Shown piece by piece: positions 1-8,294 of a stretch of DNA of 34,407 nucleotides (position 1 is its first letter; the number at the start of each line of letters is the position of its first letter). The translations under genes were made by a program, and so were the position numbers. The notes under the pieces are model-generated. The model was not told the DNA's origin. It did not search any database and saw nothing but the letters and a program-made list of their open reading frames with translations. Source of the DNA: an uncultured bacterium (lineage in GTDB: Bacteria; Planctomycetota; UBA8108; UBA1146); contig CAJXMG010000006.1 in NCBI GenBank assembly GCA_913056395.1, forward strand, positions 1 to 34,407. Direction: 5' to 3'.

Positions 1-735
1 AACAACACTCGAGGCAGCATCGAAGACGGACTTGCTTCCTTGTCCAGCCTGCTACAAAAACTTGATTCTGGCCAAGGAATCTTTGGTGGTCTGTTGACCA
101 GTGACAAAGCCAAAACCCAGTTTCTCAACTCTGTTGAAAATCTGGAGATCCTGACCGCAAGACTCAAGGCCGGTGAGGGTCTCGTCGGATCACTGCTCCT
201 GGAGGGATCTGATCAACAGGTTCAATTTAATCGTGTCATCAGCAGACTCGACTCCGAATTGGGAGCCATCGAAGCCGGTGAGGGAACGCTGGGACTCCTT
301 CTCAAAGACCCTGAAACCCGCGAAAATCTCAAAAGGACGATCGCTGACTTGACCGTATCTGTCGACGCAATAGCCGATGCCCGGGGACTTCTCGGAGCAT
401 TCATTCATGACGAAGAGTTTGTCACCACAGTGAAAGAATCACTACTGTCAATTCGCAAGGCCACGGAAGAGCTGGGACCGGATGGCGCCGGTATGCTTGC
501 ACGCCTGATTCACAGCAAAAAACTCGGTGACGATGTTGCCTCAGCAATCGCAGCAATTTCCCAAATCAGTCAGGACATCAATAATGGTCCAGGTACCTTG
601 TACAGCCTGATCAAGGATCCCAGCCTCTTCAATGATGCGAGGGAGACCTTGACCCTCTTGCGTGATTCCACTGAAGACTTGCGTGAACAAGAGCCGGTGA
701 CCGCTTTCTTCAGCATTCTCTTCGCACCTTTCTAA
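1..735 (+). CDS. MlaD/MCE-family protein, C-terminal part (5'-truncated)
   Basis: The reading frame is open from the first base of the window to a TAA at 733-735, so the true start lies upstream. The TTG at 40 is not a credible start. The visible part (about 244 residues) consists of roughly five imperfect repeats of about 40 residues built on G-x-G-xx-G-xLL-x-D, for example GEGTLGLLLKDPETRENL and GPGTLYSLIKDPSLFNDA, followed by amphipathic helix. Such repeats are typical of the helical C-terminal region of MlaD/MCE-domain proteins, the periplasmic substrate-binding component of lipid ABC transporters. The diagnostic MCE beta-barrel and N-terminal membrane anchor would be upstream, so the family call is inferred from the tail alone. 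It ends with a hydrophobic segment (TAFFSILFAPF). The next gene starts 9 bases later, suggesting co-transcription. Confidence 0.7.
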   Translation, partial: NNTRGSIEDGLASLSSLLQKLDSGQGIFGGLLTSDKAKTQFLNSVENLEILTARLKAGEGLVGSLLLEGSDQQVQFNRVISRLDSELGAIEAGEGTLGLLLKDPETRENLKRTIADLTVSVDAIADARGLLGAFIHDEEFVTTVKESLLSIRKATEELGPDGAGMLARLIHSKKLGDDVASAIAAISQISQDINNGPGTLYSLIKDPSLFNDARETLTLLRDSTEDLREQEPVTAFFSILFAPF

Positions 736-744
736 GGGGTTTCA

Positions 745-1704
745 ATGGAGTGGTTTTATGCGATTTCCTCTTTACTGGCAGGTCTCCTGCTACTCATGTT
801 TGCTGGAGATTGGCTGATCGCCGCAGCGGTCAATCTTGGAAGTCGCTGGAATCTCTCCCCCATCTTCATGGGGACGACTGTCGTTGCTGCGGGTACTTCC
901 CTTCCTGAACTTGTCGTAGCCGTCATTGCCCAGGTAGAGGGCAGTTCCGGATTGACTCTGGGAAATGTGATCGGCAGCAACATCTTCAATATTGGAGTCG
1001 TTCTGGGGCTGGTCTTCATCTGGAAGGATCAAAAAGGGCTCGTCGGAGGCAAGACGGAAATCAGGGTTCTCACACTGCTCACGCTTGGATTTCTTGGACT
1101 GATCTATGGAATGCAGGATGACGCGGGAGTGGCCAATCTGGGCCTCATACAAGGAAGTGTGTTTCTACTGATTTTCGCAGTGTTACTGGTCTTGAACTTT
1201 TTACGGGGTAGGGCTCAGGGAGCAGGTAGCGAAATTGACGAACTCCTTGCGGATGAAAGTACTTTCAAAACTTACCTGAAACTGATTGCTGGAATGCTCG
1301 GCCTATGGATCGGAGCAGACCTGCTCGTGTCTGGAGCCAGTCATCTCGCCCAACTGATGGGGATCAGTGAAACCGTCGTAGGTCTGACCGTTGTCGCCGC
1401 GGGAACCGGTGCACCTGAACTCTTCGCCTCTATCGTCGCTCTCAGAAAAGGCTCTACCGGAATCGCCCTGGGCAATATTGTCGGCTCGAACATCTTCAAT
1501 ACGATTGCCATCATCGGAGCAGCATCTGTTGTTGCCCCCCTCCCCTTGAACATCAGTGCTCTCTCCGTGGATTTGATCGTGATGGCTGCCATGACAGGTT
1601 TGCTGGTCATGCTTGGCACACTGATCAAGGGCAGGTTGCCCGTAAAAGCTGCCGGAGTATTGCTTTTTGGAACATACTGTTGGTGGTTGATTCAGCTGAT
1701 CTGA
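745..1704 (+). CDS. Calcium/sodium antiporter (CaCA family, YrbG-like)
   Basis: This 319-residue integral membrane protein shows the two inverted alpha-repeats that define the Ca2+/cation antiporter superfamily. The first has GTSLPEL at 50-56 and GNVIGSNIFN at 73-82. The second has GTGAPEL at 220-226 and GNIVGSNIFN at 243-252. The acidic residues E55 and E225 sit where the cation-coordinating glutamates lie in NCX-type exchangers. About ten hydrophobic segments flank a short cytoplasmic loop (about 153-175), the usual size for bacterial YrbG-like proteins of about 320 residues. The expected role is Na+- or H+-driven export of Ca2+ across the inner membrane. The start is ATG preceded by AAGGGG at 734-739. 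It follows the MlaD-like gene with a 9-base gap; in Escherichia coli yrbG likewise neighbours the mla genes, so the pairing is meaningful. The substrate ion cannot be fixed from sequence alone. Confidence 0.93.
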   Translation: MEWFYAISSLLAGLLLLMFAGDWLIAAAVNLGSRWNLSPIFMGTTVVAAGTSLPELVVAVIAQVEGSSGLTLGNVIGSNIFNIGVVLGLVFIWKDQKGLVGGKTEIRVLTLLTLGFLGLIYGMQDDAGVANLGLIQGSVFLLIFAVLLVLNFLRGRAQGAGSEIDELLADESTFKTYLKLIAGMLGLWIGADLLVSGASHLAQLMGISETVVGLTVVAAGTGAPELFASIVALRKGSTGIALGNIVGSNIFNTIAIIGAASVVAPLPLNISALSVDLIVMAAMTGLLVMLGTLIKGRLPVKAAGVLLFGTYCWWLIQLI

Positions 1705-1725
1705 TTTGAGCGGCGCTGAACAGTT

Positions 1726-2595
1726 TCAGTTACCGAGCTCATAGGGCTCCACATGGATCACGACATCGTGAATGCCCGGGATCTCAGCCCTCAATCGATC
1801 TTCGACCTTGTGGGCAATCTCATGTGCGGACTCAAGGCTCAGATCCGAATCAAGTTGAATACTCAGATCCACAAAGATACCGCTGCCAAATCCTCGACTC
1901 CGAACATCCCTGACCAATCGGACCTCCGGAAATCCCTCCACCCTGCGAATGATCTCTGAGGCAGGCAATGGGGCCTTGTCGGCAAGGATACCCGCTGATT
2001 GCAAAGCGATCAGAACTCCGGAACGGGCTATCGCCAGTCCAATACAAAGAGCCACGATGGCATCCACTTCCGGATAGCCCATATCCAGCGCGATGACTGC
2101 CAACAGAGCTCCCAGAGTGGCAAGGAAATCGGATCGGGTGTGTTCACTATCCGCATGGAGAATAGCGCTGGAAAGCTCACGAGCCTTCTTTCTCTGCCAG
2201 TGCTGCAACAGATAGGTCACAACCAACGTCAAGCCAAGAAGAGGGTATCCCCATGAAAATGCTTCATGCACTTCGCTGGACTGCCAGCGCTCCATCGCCT
2301 CGCCAACGATGTTGAATGCTGCGATGAAGAGCAACAGAGAAATCCCCATCGACGAGAAGATTTCAAATTTTTGATGACCGTAGGGGTGATCTTCATCGGG
2401 AGGAGCAGCTGAGATTCGGATACCGACAAGGCCTACCAGGTTACTCGAAGCATCCAGCAGCGAGTGATAGCCGTCTGCAATCACCGAGGCCAATCCACTC
2501 ATGAATCCGAAGACGAGCTTGCAGACAGCAACGATGAGGTTGGCCCCCAATGTCAGCCACAATACTCTCGAAACTGCCGCGGAATGCTGGGTCAA
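1726..2595 (-). CDS. Cation diffusion facilitator (CDF) family transporter
   Basis: This 289-residue protein has the CDF architecture: about six membrane segments (residues 10-205), then a cytoplasmic ferredoxin-like domain (about 210-285) ending HVEP. Metal-site signatures are visible. H44-xxx-D48 lies in the second helix (DGYHSLLDASSN) and H152-xxx-D156 in the fifth (EHTRSDFLATLG). HPYGH at 70-74 is the family signature between helices. HxxxD pairs in both helices are typical of Zn2+-transporting members, but Co, Cd or Fe cannot be excluded. The likely role is proton-coupled efflux of divalent metal from the cytoplasm. The start is TTG at 2595, with AGGGGG about 8 bases upstream. It lies 11 bases downstream of the glutamate dehydrogenase stop, so it is probably the distal gene of that transcript. 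It converges with the antiporter gene, leaving only about 20 bases between the two stops. Confidence 0.92.
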   Translation of the reverse strand: MTQHSAAVSRVLWLTLGANLIVAVCKLVFGFMSGLASVIADGYHSLLDASSNLVGLVGIRISAAPPDEDHPYGHQKFEIFSSMGISLLLFIAAFNIVGEAMERWQSSEVHEAFSWGYPLLGLTLVVTYLLQHWQRKKARELSSAILHADSEHTRSDFLATLGALLAVIALDMGYPEVDAIVALCIGLAIARSGVLIALQSAGILADKAPLPASEIIRRVEGFPEVRLVRDVRSRGFGSGIFVDLSIQLDSDLSLESAHEIAHKVEDRLRAEIPGIHDVVIHVEPYELGN

Positions 2596-2606
2596 AACCG
2601 AGCCCC

Positions 2607-5600
2607 CTACTCGACCAGTCTGCGGAATCTCACACTCAAGACCTGCACGGATGCGATACTCAACTCGTCCGATCCAATTCTGCGGATATCAGACTCAAGG
2701 GCCCCAAAGCTGGGATTGGCACGCAACTCACGGATGCTTTCCTCGATCCAGCCCGGAGTCTGGGAGTCGGGGTTCGACTCACAAATTCTGGCAACCAGGG
2801 CCCACAATCCATCCAGAATCGTATTTCGGAGAATACGCATCGAAAGTGAATCCCAGCGACCGGAAAGAACAGATTCATCGCACTTGCGAACCAACGGATG
2901 TAATCCACTCTCGTTACCCAACAGATAATAAAGTCGGGCTACGTGGTCCACTCTCAGACTGTAAGTATTACTGACATCCAAAATTCTCACACCAGCAGTC
3001 AGGTATTCGAACTTGGCAAGTCTGGTCGCCAGATCTTCCGGAAACCCTGCCCCCACAGCCTCGTTGACGTAGGCATTGAACCGTTCATGTTCCGGGAGGG
3101 CCAAACAAGATGGGATCGACTGTTCGTATTCTTCCAAAGGGCTGACGCCCTCGAGAATCAAAGACTGAATCCTTTGAAGTCGATCATCATCATGAGTGCT
3201 GAGCAACCACGCCGCAGCCCGGCGTAGACATTCCTCGATCCTTACCAGAGCCTGATCCGCGGTCTCAGAATCCATCTCGGTCAGTGCGTAGATTGCCCTG
3301 CGCATCTTTTCTGCGCCCACCAGATCGTCTGCGACCAGATAAGCCTGAGCAACATGCCCTACGGATCGACCCGTTTCTCGCTCCATATCGGTGAAGAAAG
3401 AGGAGCCAGCCCTGTTGATAATCCGGTTGGTTGCCACAGTCATGGCGATTTCCCGTTTGAGTTGGTGCTGTCGAACCGCTTCGGGGAATCTATCTCTGAC
3501 CGCTTCTGGGAAGTAATCGAAGAGCAACCTTTCCTCATCGATCCTTCCCACAGGCTGCTTTAGCAATCTGCGGTATACATCCATCTTTGCGTGAGCAGCG
3601 ATAACCGCAAGTTCAGGACGAGTCAGAGACTGTCCCTCTGCATGACGCTTGGCCAATTCTTCTGGAGTCGGCAAGAACTGCTCTGATCGATTGAGGATTT
3701 CACGGTCTTCCAGAACAGAGATCGTGCGCTCAAACGAGAAGGGATCGCTGTGACTCCGGATTTCATCAAGTCCCAACAGGAGTCCCTGCTCACGGTTGTT
3801 TTCCAGAACCAACTCACATACTTCGTCCTGAACTTCCTCAAGCACTGCATTCCGCTCTTCGAAATTCAATCTTCCCGTACGGACTTCCTGTGAAAGCAAG
3901 GTCTTCAGATTGACCTCGTGGTCTGAACAATCCACACCGCCGGAGTTATCGATGAAGTCCGTATTGAGCATGGTGCCTTGACTGGAAATTTGAATCCGAC
4001 CCTTGGGAGTGACACCAAGGTTACCCCCTTCGACAAGCATGCGGCATCTCACGGAGGAAGCGGGAATCCTGCAGGCACTGTTCGCCGGATCACCCACGTC
4101 CTGGTCTCGTTCTTCATCCGCCCGGATATAGGTACCGATTCCACCATTGAAGACCATATCCACCGGCAATTTGAGGATCGCCTGAATGATCTGGTCCGGC
4201 GTGAAAGATTCTTCCGCGGGCAGCTCCAACAATTCGCGCGAGATCTCAGGCAGATCAATGGTCTTCAGTGTTCTGTCAAAGACTCCGCCTCCCTGAGAGA
4301 TCAGGTCCGTGTTGTAGTCGGACCAGTTTGATCGCTGAAGGTTAAAAAGCCTGCAGCGCTCGGCGTAGGAGGTTTCAAGATCGGGGTTCGGGTCGATGAA
4401 AATGTGTAAATGATTGAAAGCGGCGAGTAACTTTCCTTTTTTGGCGAGTATCATTCCGTTTCCAAAAACGTCGCCACTCATGTCACCGATTCCTACTACG
4501 GAATAAGGTGTCTCTTCCTCGCGGATTCCCAATCTGCGGAAGTGAATCTTTGCTTCTTCCCATGCTCCGCGGGCAGTGATGGCCAATTCCTTGTGGTCGT
4601 ATCCGTGCTTGCCTCCGGAAGCGAAAGCGTCATCCAGCCAGAAACCATGCTCTTCTGAGATGGAGTTGGCAGTATCAGAGAGATGGGCCGTTCCCTTGTC
4701 TGCTGCAACCACGAGATAGGGATCTTCACCATCCCAGCAGATGATGTTTTCAGGGTGCTCGACCTTACCGTCGATCACATTGTCGGTGATTTTGAGAAGG
4801 CCCTTGATGAAAAGTCTGTAGACCCGATCCGCCTGCTCCCGACGCTCCTGTCGATTACCTGCAGGCTTCCGCAGAACAAATCCACCCTTGGCCCCCACAG
4901 GAACAATCAGCACGTTTTTGACCATTTGAGTCTGCTGGAGACCGTAGACCTCAGTCCTGAAATCGGTCACCCGATCGGACCAGCGCAGTCCACCCCGCGC
5001 GAGAGGTCCCCCACGCAAATGGATTCCCTCCACTTCAGGATGATGGACATAGATTTCACGCCACGGTCGGGGCTGTGGACCATGGGGAAGAGCCCCGGAT
5101 TGGTATTTGTAGGCTTGAAGTGCGGGATCTGTTTCCAGATACCGTGTCGTTCTGAGGGTCGCCCGAAAGACTTCGATGATCTTTCTGAGGAACTGGTCCT
5201 GGGCACTGGAACGGACCTCGATCAGCGCTCTTTGCAGATCTTCGTAGACTTCCTGTGCTTGCTGTTTCCTGCTCTTGAGATCCAGTCCCAAGGCTGGGTT
5301 AAACCTCAATGAATAGTAATAAAGGAGGCTTTTGGTGATTTCCTGATGTTGGCACAGTGTATCGGAAGCAAACGCCACCGTGGTCGACAATCCCAACTGA
5401 TGCATGAAGTGCAATTGGTTGCGGATTAATTCCACATCTTCATGGCACAGCCCGGTTTCAATCACCAGACGATCGAGTCCATCACTGCTTCCACCTTCCA
5501 GAAAAATGCTTCTGAGAGCGGAGAGGAATTCGGTCTTGTTTCGAATCAGTGGATGCTGGTCGTCATAGATTCCATGAACCTGGAATGTATCAATGGTGAA

Positions 5601-7388
5601 GACGTCCCCTGAACTGGGGCGAACACGGTATGCATTTTGATCGACAATGCTGATTCCGAAATTGTCCAGAATCGGCAACGTGGTCGACAGGAGTTGATTT
5701 TTCCGTTGGTAAAGCCTGATTCTTGCGGAGTTTTTACTGACATCGTCTTCTGTTCTGAAGAGATTGAACTCCATTTCAGGACCGGTATCAGAACGGACCC
5801 TTTCGAGACAGGTTGCGTCCACAAAAGCTTCATGAGGACTGTGAAGTACCTGATACTCCTGAGGAAACGCATCCCTGTATCTCATGAAGAGTGCGTCAGA
5901 GTCCTCCTCGGAAACCGATTCAAGATATCGATGAAACCGCTCAGACCACGTTCCGGTCAGCAATTTCACCTGCTCCTGGATCACCGATTCTTCAACGTCG
6001 GCCAAGGCATCGGTTGCTGTGAGGAAGAACGACAAAAGCACCGTTCCATGTTTTCCGATGTGGAATCTTGAGTCGGAATAGTTCGCGCCCATGGATTCGA
6101 CCAGAATCTTTTCAATCCCTGACCGCTGCTCTTCCGAATATCCTTCACGTGGTGTGATGAGAAAGTACAACCCGCGCCGGCGATCGGACCCCATCACCAT
6201 GTGACCGTGGATCTCCCTCGATCTCTCAACGTAGTGGATCGCCTGAATCACACCCTCGATTTCCCCATTTCCAGCCTCGAAGAGAAACTCGACAGGGATT
6301 GAATTGAATGCGGTTTCATAAGATTTGTACCGCAATCCTCCCTTGGGGAATGGGTGCTGTGAAACCACCTCTTCCAGTTTTTCACGTACAAAGGGGATTC
6401 TTACTCCGGGGACCTGAAGAGCCTTGAAGGTGAACAAACCCCAGATATGAACAAACTGGAATTCTCCATCCGGTCCCTCCTCCAGAAGGAGAAAGTGGTC
6501 CAGCTTTCCTTTTCTGTGAACGAGAGATTCCTCAAAGCCTTTGAAAGCGATCAGCCTGCCTTTGGGGCAGTCTTCCGATTGAAGCGTCACCTGCCCTTGC
6601 TGCAGGATCTCCCTGTCACTCGACTCTGCAGATTCGATTCCCAGTTGAAGGGAATCCGCTGACTGAGCTCTTCCCCCCCACCTCTCGACCCCGAAAAAGA
6701 CAAAGTTGTCCAACAACAACCACTCCAGAAGTTCACGGGTCTCAACCATATTCTGCTGAGAGTTTTTGCTGGAGAGCTTGCGGATGTTGCGAATCGAATC
6801 CTGGATCACTGCTTTCATGCGTTTGTAATCGCGAACGATGACAAAAGCCTGCTCCAGCCGCATTTGAATTTCAGCTTGGAGAGTCGCCAAGAGCTCGTCG
6901 TCAGAAGATTGAGCCACCTCGAAGTGACAGATGATTTCATCGACGGCCGCAGAATCGGTTCCATCGATGGCCCGAACTCGCCCGTTCTGGTTTCGAATCA
7001 CCGGAGCACTGGCTGAGTGCTTACTGACCACAGCCAAAGAGTGGGTTTCCAAAATCAACTGGATCGTGTCAACGACGAAGGGTTGATCCTTGCACACCAC
7101 GTCGATGAAGGTACTTGCAGATTTCCTGCCACTTTTTTTCTCGGAAGTAATCCTGACCAGTATCTGATCTTTCTGACGATCGAGGAACAGGTTGAAGGTT
7201 GCCAGCAGATCGCCGGCAAGACGGCGCAGGACGCTCTCATCGTCGAGTTCATCCAGAACTGCGTCATATTGCTCAAGAAAGTCCCTGAGCAAGGGAGCAA
7301 GCTTGTCATCCACGACATGGGAATCTGCTGGATCAACGAGCCCCGCAAGGCGTCCCTGAAAGCGATTATTGCTGTCACCATTCTGCAT
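2607..7388 (-). CDS. gdhB: NAD-specific glutamate dehydrogenase, large (GDH-180 class)
   Basis: This very large protein (1593 residues from the preferred start) converts L-glutamate to 2-oxoglutarate and ammonia with NAD+, feeding amino acids into the TCA cycle. Its length fits the about 180-kDa Bac_GDH class (about 1600 residues). The order is N-terminal ACT-like regulatory regions (about 1-600), a linker, then the catalytic core. Core signatures are GGPLARGGLRWSDR near residue 790, QMVKNVLIVPVGAKGGF near 820, GIGDMSGDVFGNGM near 965 in the dinucleotide fold, and FNGGIGTYIRA beyond 1070. The C-terminal 450 residues are the helical extension of the class. I prefer ATG 7388 because GGGGGA lies 5 bases upstream. 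The longest frame begins at TTG 7451, adding 21 residues with a poorly placed GGGG. It is transcribed with the CDF gene and diverges from the small membrane protein gene at 7598. The enzyme family is near certain; the start is moderately certain. Confidence 0.95.
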   Translation of the reverse strand: MQNGDSNNRFQGRLAGLVDPADSHVVDDKLAPLLRDFLEQYDAVLDELDDESVLRRLAGDLLATFNLFLDRQKDQILVRITSEKKSGRKSASTFIDVVCKDQPFVVDTIQLILETHSLAVVSKHSASAPVIRNQNGRVRAIDGTDSAAVDEIICHFEVAQSSDDELLATLQAEIQMRLEQAFVIVRDYKRMKAVIQDSIRNIRKLSSKNSQQNMVETRELLEWLLLDNFVFFGVERWGGRAQSADSLQLGIESAESSDREILQQGQVTLQSEDCPKGRLIAFKGFEESLVHRKGKLDHFLLLEEGPDGEFQFVHIWGLFTFKALQVPGVRIPFVREKLEEVVSQHPFPKGGLRYKSYETAFNSIPVEFLFEAGNGEIEGVIQAIHYVERSREIHGHMVMGSDRRRGLYFLITPREGYSEEQRSGIEKILVESMGANYSDSRFHIGKHGTVLLSFFLTATDALADVEESVIQEQVKLLTGTWSERFHRYLESVSEEDSDALFMRYRDAFPQEYQVLHSPHEAFVDATCLERVRSDTGPEMEFNLFRTEDDVSKNSARIRLYQRKNQLLSTTLPILDNFGISIVDQNAYRVRPSSGDVFTIDTFQVHGIYDDQHPLIRNKTEFLSALRSIFLEGGSSDGLDRLVIETGLCHEDVELIRNQLHFMHQLGLSTTVAFASDTLCQHQEITKSLLYYYSLRFNPALGLDLKSRKQQAQEVYEDLQRALIEVRSSAQDQFLRKIIEVFRATLRTTRYLETDPALQAYKYQSGALPHGPQPRPWREIYVHHPEVEGIHLRGGPLARGGLRWSDRVTDFRTEVYGLQQTQMVKNVLIVPVGAKGGFVLRKPAGNRQERREQADRVYRLFIKGLLKITDNVIDGKVEHPENIICWDGEDPYLVVAADKGTAHLSDTANSISEEHGFWLDDAFASGGKHGYDHKELAITARGAWEEAKIHFRRLGIREEETPYSVVGIGDMSGDVFGNGMILAKKGKLLAAFNHLHIFIDPNPDLETSYAERCRLFNLQRSNWSDYNTDLISQGGGVFDRTLKTIDLPEISRELLELPAEESFTPDQIIQAILKLPVDMVFNGGIGTYIRADEERDQDVGDPANSACRIPASSVRCRMLVEGGNLGVTPKGRIQISSQGTMLNTDFIDNSGGVDCSDHEVNLKTLLSQEVRTGRLNFEERNAVLEEVQDEVCELVLENNREQGLLLGLDEIRSHSDPFSFERTISVLEDREILNRSEQFLPTPEELAKRHAEGQSLTRPELAVIAAHAKMDVYRRLLKQPVGRIDEERLLFDYFPEAVRDRFPEAVRQHQLKREIAMTVATNRIINRAGSSFFTDMERETGRSVGHVAQAYLVADDLVGAEKMRRAIYALTEMDSETADQALVRIEECLRRAAAWLLSTHDDDRLQRIQSLILEGVSPLEEYEQSIPSCLALPEHERFNAYVNEAVGAGFPEDLATRLAKFEYLTAGVRILDVSNTYSLRVDHVARLYYLLGNESGLHPLVRKCDESVLSGRWDSLSMRILRNTILDGLWALVARICESNPDSQTPGWIEESIRELRANPSFGALESDIRRIGSDELSIASVQVLSVRFRRLVE

Positions 7389-7597
7389 CGAGTCCCCCGA
7401 GATCCAACTTTGGTCACGAAAGGAACCGGCGGTCCTGGAGAAATCTGACAAACCCCACCGGTCTTACCTTTGCTTATATCGATTTCTGCCTAATTCTGGG
7501 AGGGAATTGACCGATAATTGTGGCCCATATTCCGAGATTTCCACCTCTGGAAGAGCCCTCAGGACATGATATCCACGTCGGAAGGAAGAGGATCCAG

Positions 7598-8278
7598 ATG
7601 AACTCCGAATCGCCCCCCAAACCCGAACCACAGCCTGTGGGCCAGACCTCTCGCCCACTCTTCAAAATGATCGGTTGTGCCACCGTTCTGATCCTGACTC
7701 TGGGGGTGGGTTTACTGATTGCCCTGTGGATGGTGACCTCAGGGGGGCTCCCTAGGGAGCCGCTGCCAATGCCCCCCATCGAAACGGTCGCTGATCCTGT
7801 GGATGTTCCACAAGAGTGGTACAGCGGAGGTGTCGAAGTCACAGCGGGTTCGGACTCATGGAATCTGACGATTCAACGTTGGATCGAAGAGGGAATCGAA
7901 TCCGGAAAGCTGGCTGTGGGAAGCGGCTTTCACTGTATCAGTGCTCCGGATGGATCACTCTCCCTCAGGGTCAGCCTCGGTATCCCTGAAGACGCGGAAG
8001 ATCAGGATTATCTGAAACGGGGCCGCTTTCTCAACTTCACCATGACCGGAGAATTCCGGATTCTCAACAAAGTCGTCGAAAGCGTTCGCCTGGATGAGTA
8101 CAGCTGGGGATTCATCTACACGCAACAACCTGGAGAAGTCATCGAGGAAGAGGCCGCCAAAAAAATCGTCGACAGGATTCTCCAGCAAGTCGGTGAGCTG
8201 GGATTTTTACCCCTCGAGATCGAAAACCTCACCCATACCCCGGGCGGAGTGACGCTTAAACTGTCACCCCGTCAATGA
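7598..8278 (+). CDS. Hypothetical membrane-anchored protein
   Basis: I do not recognise this 226-residue protein. A polar, proline-rich cytoplasmic N-terminus (about 20 residues) is followed by one strongly hydrophobic segment (roughly residues 24-46, MIGCATVLILTLGVGLLIALW), then an exported domain of about 175 residues with alternating beta-like strands and one acidic helix (EEEAAKKIVDRILQQVGELG). The topology suggests a single-pass inner-membrane protein facing the periplasm. I chose ATG 7598 because GGAAGAGGA lies 5-6 bases upstream; an in-frame ATG at 7520 would add 26 residues with no good ribosome site. It is a lone gene: divergent from glutamate dehydrogenase and convergent with the exported peptidase-like gene, whose stop is only 16 bases away. 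No catalytic motif or metal site is evident. Confidence 0.75.
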   Translation: MNSESPPKPEPQPVGQTSRPLFKMIGCATVLILTLGVGLLIALWMVTSGGLPREPLPMPPIETVADPVDVPQEWYSGGVEVTAGSDSWNLTIQRWIEEGIESGKLAVGSGFHCISAPDGSLSLRVSLGIPEDAEDQDYLKRGRFLNFTMTGEFRILNKVVESVRLDEYSWGFIYTQQPGEVIEEEAAKKIVDRILQQVGELGFLPLEIENLTHTPGGVTLKLSPRQ

Positions 8279-8294
8279 ATCAGCCAGGAATAAG

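Noticed and set aside
1716-1729. Small CTGAA/TTCAG hairpin between the convergent antiporter and CDF genes as terminator
   Set aside because: Only 5 bp and no T-run; too weak to call.
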